In this document: positions 61,338 to 64,000 of the stretch, one piece after another
Layout of the letters: each line of letters opens with the position of its first letter
Position numbering within the stretch: the stretch's first letter is position 1
Source: Streptomyces sp. NBC_01689
GTDB lineage: Bacteria; Actinomycetota; Actinomycetes; Streptomycetales; Streptomycetaceae
Direction of reading: 5' to 3'
Assembly: GCF_036250675.1 (NCBI RefSeq)
Contig: NZ_CP109592.1
Coordinates: forward strand, 8,432,001-8,496,000
Length of the DNA stretch: 64,000 nt
Program-made: the position numbers and the translations under genes
Notes under the pieces: model-generated
The model's input: only the letters and a program-made list of their open reading frames with translations
Database searches by the model: none
What the model was told of the DNA's origin: nothing

Positions 61338-62450
61338 TCAGGCGCGGAGCGACGACAGTGCGGCGGCCACGCGTGTGGAGACCTCCGGGGGTGTCGACGC
61401 GTGGGGGGAGAGTCTGAGCGAGTCGGCGCGGACGGTGGGAGTGACTCCCTCGGCGTGCAGGGCCTTCGCGACGACGGCGGGGGCGTGGTCCGGCATCGTG
61501 AAGGAGAGGATGCCCGCGCGTCGTGCCGGGTCGGTGGGGGAGAGGACCCGGCCGCCGTACTCCCCGACGACCTCGGTGAGTTCGTCGATCCGGCTGCTGA
61601 TGGCTGCCTCGATCGCCGCGACGGTGTGCCGCTCGACGAGGCCCAGCGCGGCCGCGAGAGCCGCGGCCGTCACCGGGCTGAGGTTGGTGATCGACCACCG
61701 CTGCGCGTCCGGGGCCGGCGGGTGCTCCGTCCCGTCGAAGAGGCCGACGTCCTCGACGCCCGTCCAGCCGGTGAGGACCGGGTCCAGCGTTTCCAGCGCG
61801 CGGTCGGACAGCGCGGCGAATCCGGTGGCCCAGCCGGCGCGCAGCCACTTCTGGCCGCCCGCGACCACCACGTCGGCCGCGTCCCAGGGCAGTTCGGCCA
61901 CACCGAACGCCTGGATGGCGTCCACGATCAGCAGCCGGTCCGGACCGATCGCCTCGCGCAGCGCCGCCAGGTCCGCGCGGAAGCCGGTGCGGAAGTCCAC
62001 CGCGCTGACGGACAGGGCCACGACGTCGTCGGTCAGCGCGGCGCGGACGAGGTCGGGCGTGACCCCGCCGCCGGTTGCCGGTGTGAGCCAGCGCGGCACG
62101 GCCCGGCCCAGGTCCGCGGTGCGGCGCCACGGGTACTGGTTGGAGGGGAAGTCGGTGCTCGGCGCGAGGACCACTCCCTCCCGGATGCCGAGTGCGGCGT
62201 GGAACAGGCCCGTGGACGCGTTCGGGAGCAGCACGGTGTGCCGGGTGTCGGTGCCCGCGAGGCGGCCCGCCGTCTCCCGGGCGACCCCCTCCGCGCGCAT
62301 CAGGACGTCCACGGTGGTGTGGTCCGCGCGGGCGGAGTCCTCCATGGCTCCCGTGGTGGCGGCCAGGGCGTCCCGCGACGGCGGCCCGAACCGGGCGAAG
62401 TCGAGATACCCGGCGGGTGTGTCGAAGTGTGCTGCGTACGACCTGAGCAC
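61338..62450 (-). CDS. Class V PLP-dependent aminotransferase
   Basis: This 370-residue fold-type I enzyme resembles cysteine-desulphurase/kynureninase-like proteins. It has YLDFARFGPPSRDALAATTG at the N-terminus, ALSVSAVDFRTGFRADLAAL, the aspartate in LLIVDAIQAFG and the PLP lysine in VVVAGGQKWLRAGW. The substrate is unknown. The GTG at 62450 is preceded by GGAAGGA. A 9-bp tandem repeat lies immediately upstream of the start region. The next gene downstream is the 2-hydroxyacid dehydrogenase, which could act on the keto acid it makes (inference). Confidence 0.88.
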   Translation of the reverse strand: MLRSYAAHFDTPAGYLDFARFGPPSRDALAATTGAMEDSARADHTTVDVLMRAEGVARETAGRLAGTDTRHTVLLPNASTGLFHAALGIREGVVLAPSTDFPSNQYPWRRTADLGRAVPRWLTPATGGGVTPDLVRAALTDDVVALSVSAVDFRTGFRADLAALREAIGPDRLLIVDAIQAFGVAELPWDAADVVVAGGQKWLRAGWATGFAALSDRALETLDPVLTGWTGVEDVGLFDGTEHPPAPDAQRWSITNLSPVTAAALAAALGLVERHTVAAIEAAISSRIDELTEVVGEYGGRVLSPTDPARRAGILSFTMPDHAPAVVAKALHAEGVTPTVRADSLRLSPHASTPPEVSTRVAAALSSLRA

Positions 62451-62476
62451 GGGGCTCGTCCTTCCGGGAGGCTTTG

Positions 62477-62539
62477 GTGCGGGTAGTGCGGGTAGTGCGG
62501 GTAGTGCGGGTGGTGCGGGTGGTGCGGGTGGTGCGGTGG
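62477..62539. repeat. 9-bp minisatellite, seven copies, upstream of the aminotransferase
   Basis: Seven consecutive units follow the pattern GTGCGGGTR, with the last one degraded. The repeat begins 27 bp upstream of the aminotransferase start, inside its probable promoter or leader, so copy-number change could alter expression. Confidence 0.9.
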
Positions 62540-62835
62540 TGGTAGCGGCCGTGCGTCTGCGCCCGGTCAGGAGCGCCGTCCTGCCGGACGGGGCCCGAAC
62601 CGCCGGAGACCGCCGTGTCCGTATCCCCACCTGCTCGAACGGTACGTGCCTCGGGTCGCGCGGAGCTGTCCGGGGTGCCGATCCCTGTCCGTGGCGGGCC
62701 CGTCCGGTCCGCCCGGAGAGCTCGGGCCGTCCGACGTCCGGTGGACGGGGTGACGGGTTCCGCCCGGGGTGACGGGTTCCGTCCGCTCGGTCGGGCGCGG
62801 CGGGCGGGACCCGGTACCTGCCCGCCCCCCAGAAA
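62540..62835. other. Spacer upstream of the aminotransferase, no gene seen
   Basis: GC-rich non-coding sequence, including a short direct repeat (GGGGTGACGGGTTCCG, twice near 62750-62780). The promoter of the leftward aminotransferase gene should lie here. Confidence 0.4.
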
Positions 62836-62894
62836 CGGGACAGGACGGGCACCTCCCGATTCCCCGGAGGAGATGCCCGCCCTGTCGCGTCCCG
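62836..62894 (-). terminator. Long stem-loop terminator of the MFS gene
   Basis: CGGGACAGGACGGGCACCTCC pairs with GGAGGAGATGCCCGCCCTGT plus CCCG across a few mismatches, giving a stem of about 18 bp. It lies about 30 bp past the MFS stop on the minus strand. Confidence 0.7.
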
Positions 62895-62923
62895 CGAATC
62901 CCGCGAATCCACCGTCCTCCGGG

Positions 62924-64000
62924 TCAGTGCCCGGCGGACTCCTCCGGACGCGCGTGGCGGGGGAGGAGGAACGCGAGGAGGAAGGTCAGGGCGAGCATGC
63001 CGTCGACGATCCACAGCACCGTCTTCATGACGGAGCCGAAACCGCTCCGGAAGGCCGACGACGCGGTCGACTCCAGTACGGCGGGTATCCGGGCGCCGGC
63101 CTCGGGCGAGGTGAGGGCGGTGCGGGTGTCCTTCTCCAGGCCGGCGCAGGACGCCGGGGTCGCGGCGGGGTCCTTGGCGACGGCGCGGTCCGAGGCGCAC
63201 GCACGCAGGTCGGCCACGACGCGCTCCTGAGCCGCGGGCGCGACGTGCGCGGCCGCCAGCTGTTCCCGCAGGCCGTCCGAGCGGTGGTCGACGGCGGTGG
63301 CGATGCCGCCGCCCAGCAGACCGAAGAACACGGTGCCGAGGATGGCCACGCCGAAGGCTCCGCCGAGCTGCTGCACCGCGGTCATCGTGCCGGAGGCCGA
63401 GCCGGTCTCGTGCTGCTCGACGCTGGCGAGCACGATGTCGAAGAACGGCGCCATGAGCAGGCCCATCCCGATGCCGGTGACGAGCAGCGACGGCAGGAGC
63501 TGCCAGGGGCCCACACCGGAGCCCACCTGGTCGAGGGTCAGCCAGACGCCGAACACGCCGACCGCCATGACCAGCGCGCCCGCCTGCAGCACGGTGCGTC
63601 CGAACCGGGCGACGCCCTGGGCGAGGCCAAAACCGACGATCATGCCGCCCGACCAGGGCACCATCACCAGTCCCGCCTTGAGCGGCGAATAGCCGAGGCC
63701 GATCTGGGTGTAGAGGTTGAAGACCAGCATGAACCCCTGCATGGTCGAGAAGAAGACCAGGCCGAGGACCATGCCGCCGCTGAAGCCGCGCTTGCGGAAG
63801 AGGCTCGGGACGACCAGCGGGTCCTGTCCGGCCCTGCTGCGGCGCGACTCGTACCGGGCGAAGACGACGAAGACGAGCACCGATCCGGCCATCATCACGA
63901 ACGCCCAGACGGGCCAGTCGTACTCACGGCCCTGCACCAGCGGGAAGATGATGAGCAGTGCGGCGAGCGAGACCAGGAGCATGCCGGGGACGTCGAGGCG
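62924..64000 (-). CDS. MFS drug-exporter family transporter (N-terminus outside window)
   Basis: This is a partial 358-residue C-terminal portion of a 14-helix DHA2-type (EmrB/QacA-like) transporter. Visible helices include VPGMLLVSLAALLIIFPLVQ, GGMVLGLVFFSTMQGFMLVF and WQLLPSLLVTGIGMGLLMAP. Also visible are the loop ETGSASGTMTAVQQLGGAFG, typical of this family, and a long external loop before the last helix (about 165 residues from the C-terminus, with two cysteines). The frame runs in without a start, so the gene continues past 64000. It probably exports drugs; the substrate is unknown. A terminator follows its stop. Confidence 0.9.
   Translation of the reverse strand, partial: RLDVPGMLLVSLAALLIIFPLVQGREYDWPVWAFVMMAGSVLVFVVFARYESRRSRAGQDPLVVPSLFRKRGFSGGMVLGLVFFSTMQGFMLVFNLYTQIGLGYSPLKAGLVMVPWSGGMIVGFGLAQGVARFGRTVLQAGALVMAVGVFGVWLTLDQVGSGVGPWQLLPSLLVTGIGMGLLMAPFFDIVLASVEQHETGSASGTMTAVQQLGGAFGVAILGTVFFGLLGGGIATAVDHRSDGLREQLAAAHVAPAAQERVVADLRACASDRAVAKDPAATPASCAGLEKDTRTALTSPEAGARIPAVLESTASSAFRSGFGSVMKTVLWIVDGMLALTFLLAFLLPRHARPEESAGH

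Overview
The window is very GC-rich DNA with strong third-position GC bias, many GTG and some TTG starts, and families typical of actinomycetes: a one-component Ser/Thr kinase with an external domain, DUF2637 membrane proteins, GPP34, LAL-type LuxR, XRE regulators, a secreted cutinase and secreted glycosidases. It looks like a Streptomyces chromosome. The high share of regulators, secreted enzymes, gene remnants and minisatellites suggests a variable or arm-proximal region. I saw no rRNA, tRNA, CRISPR array or intact transposase.

Layout. 0-15 kb: small stress and redox genes (XRE regulator divergent from a DJ-1-like protein, zinc alcohol dehydrogenase), a DUF2637 membrane protein, a decayed LacI regulator, a RibD/DHFR-type reductase, a Ser/Thr kinase, a LuxR regulator divergent from a secreted cutinase, two VOC proteins, a small membrane protein and threonine aldolase. 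15-26.3 kb: a divergon with a leftward peptide-type ABC importer plus ROK sugar kinase (five genes, mostly 4-nt overlaps) and a rightward ROK repressor, M81 metallopeptidase and CutC. It looks like uptake and breakdown of an amino-sugar or peptide conjugate.

26.5-34.1 kb is the most unusual part. A leftward cluster has a 70-residue precursor-like peptide, a strong hairpin, a 641-aa M50 intramembrane metalloprotease with a PqqD-like N-terminus, a secreted four-cysteine protein and a small protein. An XRE, ECF sigma factor and uncharacterised-protein operon follows, with nested 4-nt overlaps, and faces a divergent XRE gene across a palindrome-rich spacer. I propose the first cluster as a candidate minimal RiPP-like or processed-peptide system.

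34.8-50 kb: a large secreted GH95-like enzyme with a fascin-type beta-trefoil, a NarL-type two-component system, a GPP34 protein, a type-B carboxylesterase, a FAD monooxygenase divergent from a TetR regulator with two operator-like repeats, a PIG-L deacetylase, an SDR, a CHRD lipoprotein, a GNAT and a VOC protein. 50-64 kb: remnants of a LuxR and an SDR gene abutting each other, a cobalamin riboswitch ahead of a (2Fe-2S) thioredoxin-like protein, a secreted GH87-like beta-helix enzyme, a second copy of the DUF2637 gene with its conserved leader, a TioE-type MerR regulator divergent from a UvrA-like drug-resistance ATPase, a DUF899 protein, a 2-hydroxyacid dehydrogenase, a class V aminotransferase, and an MFS exporter cut by the right edge.
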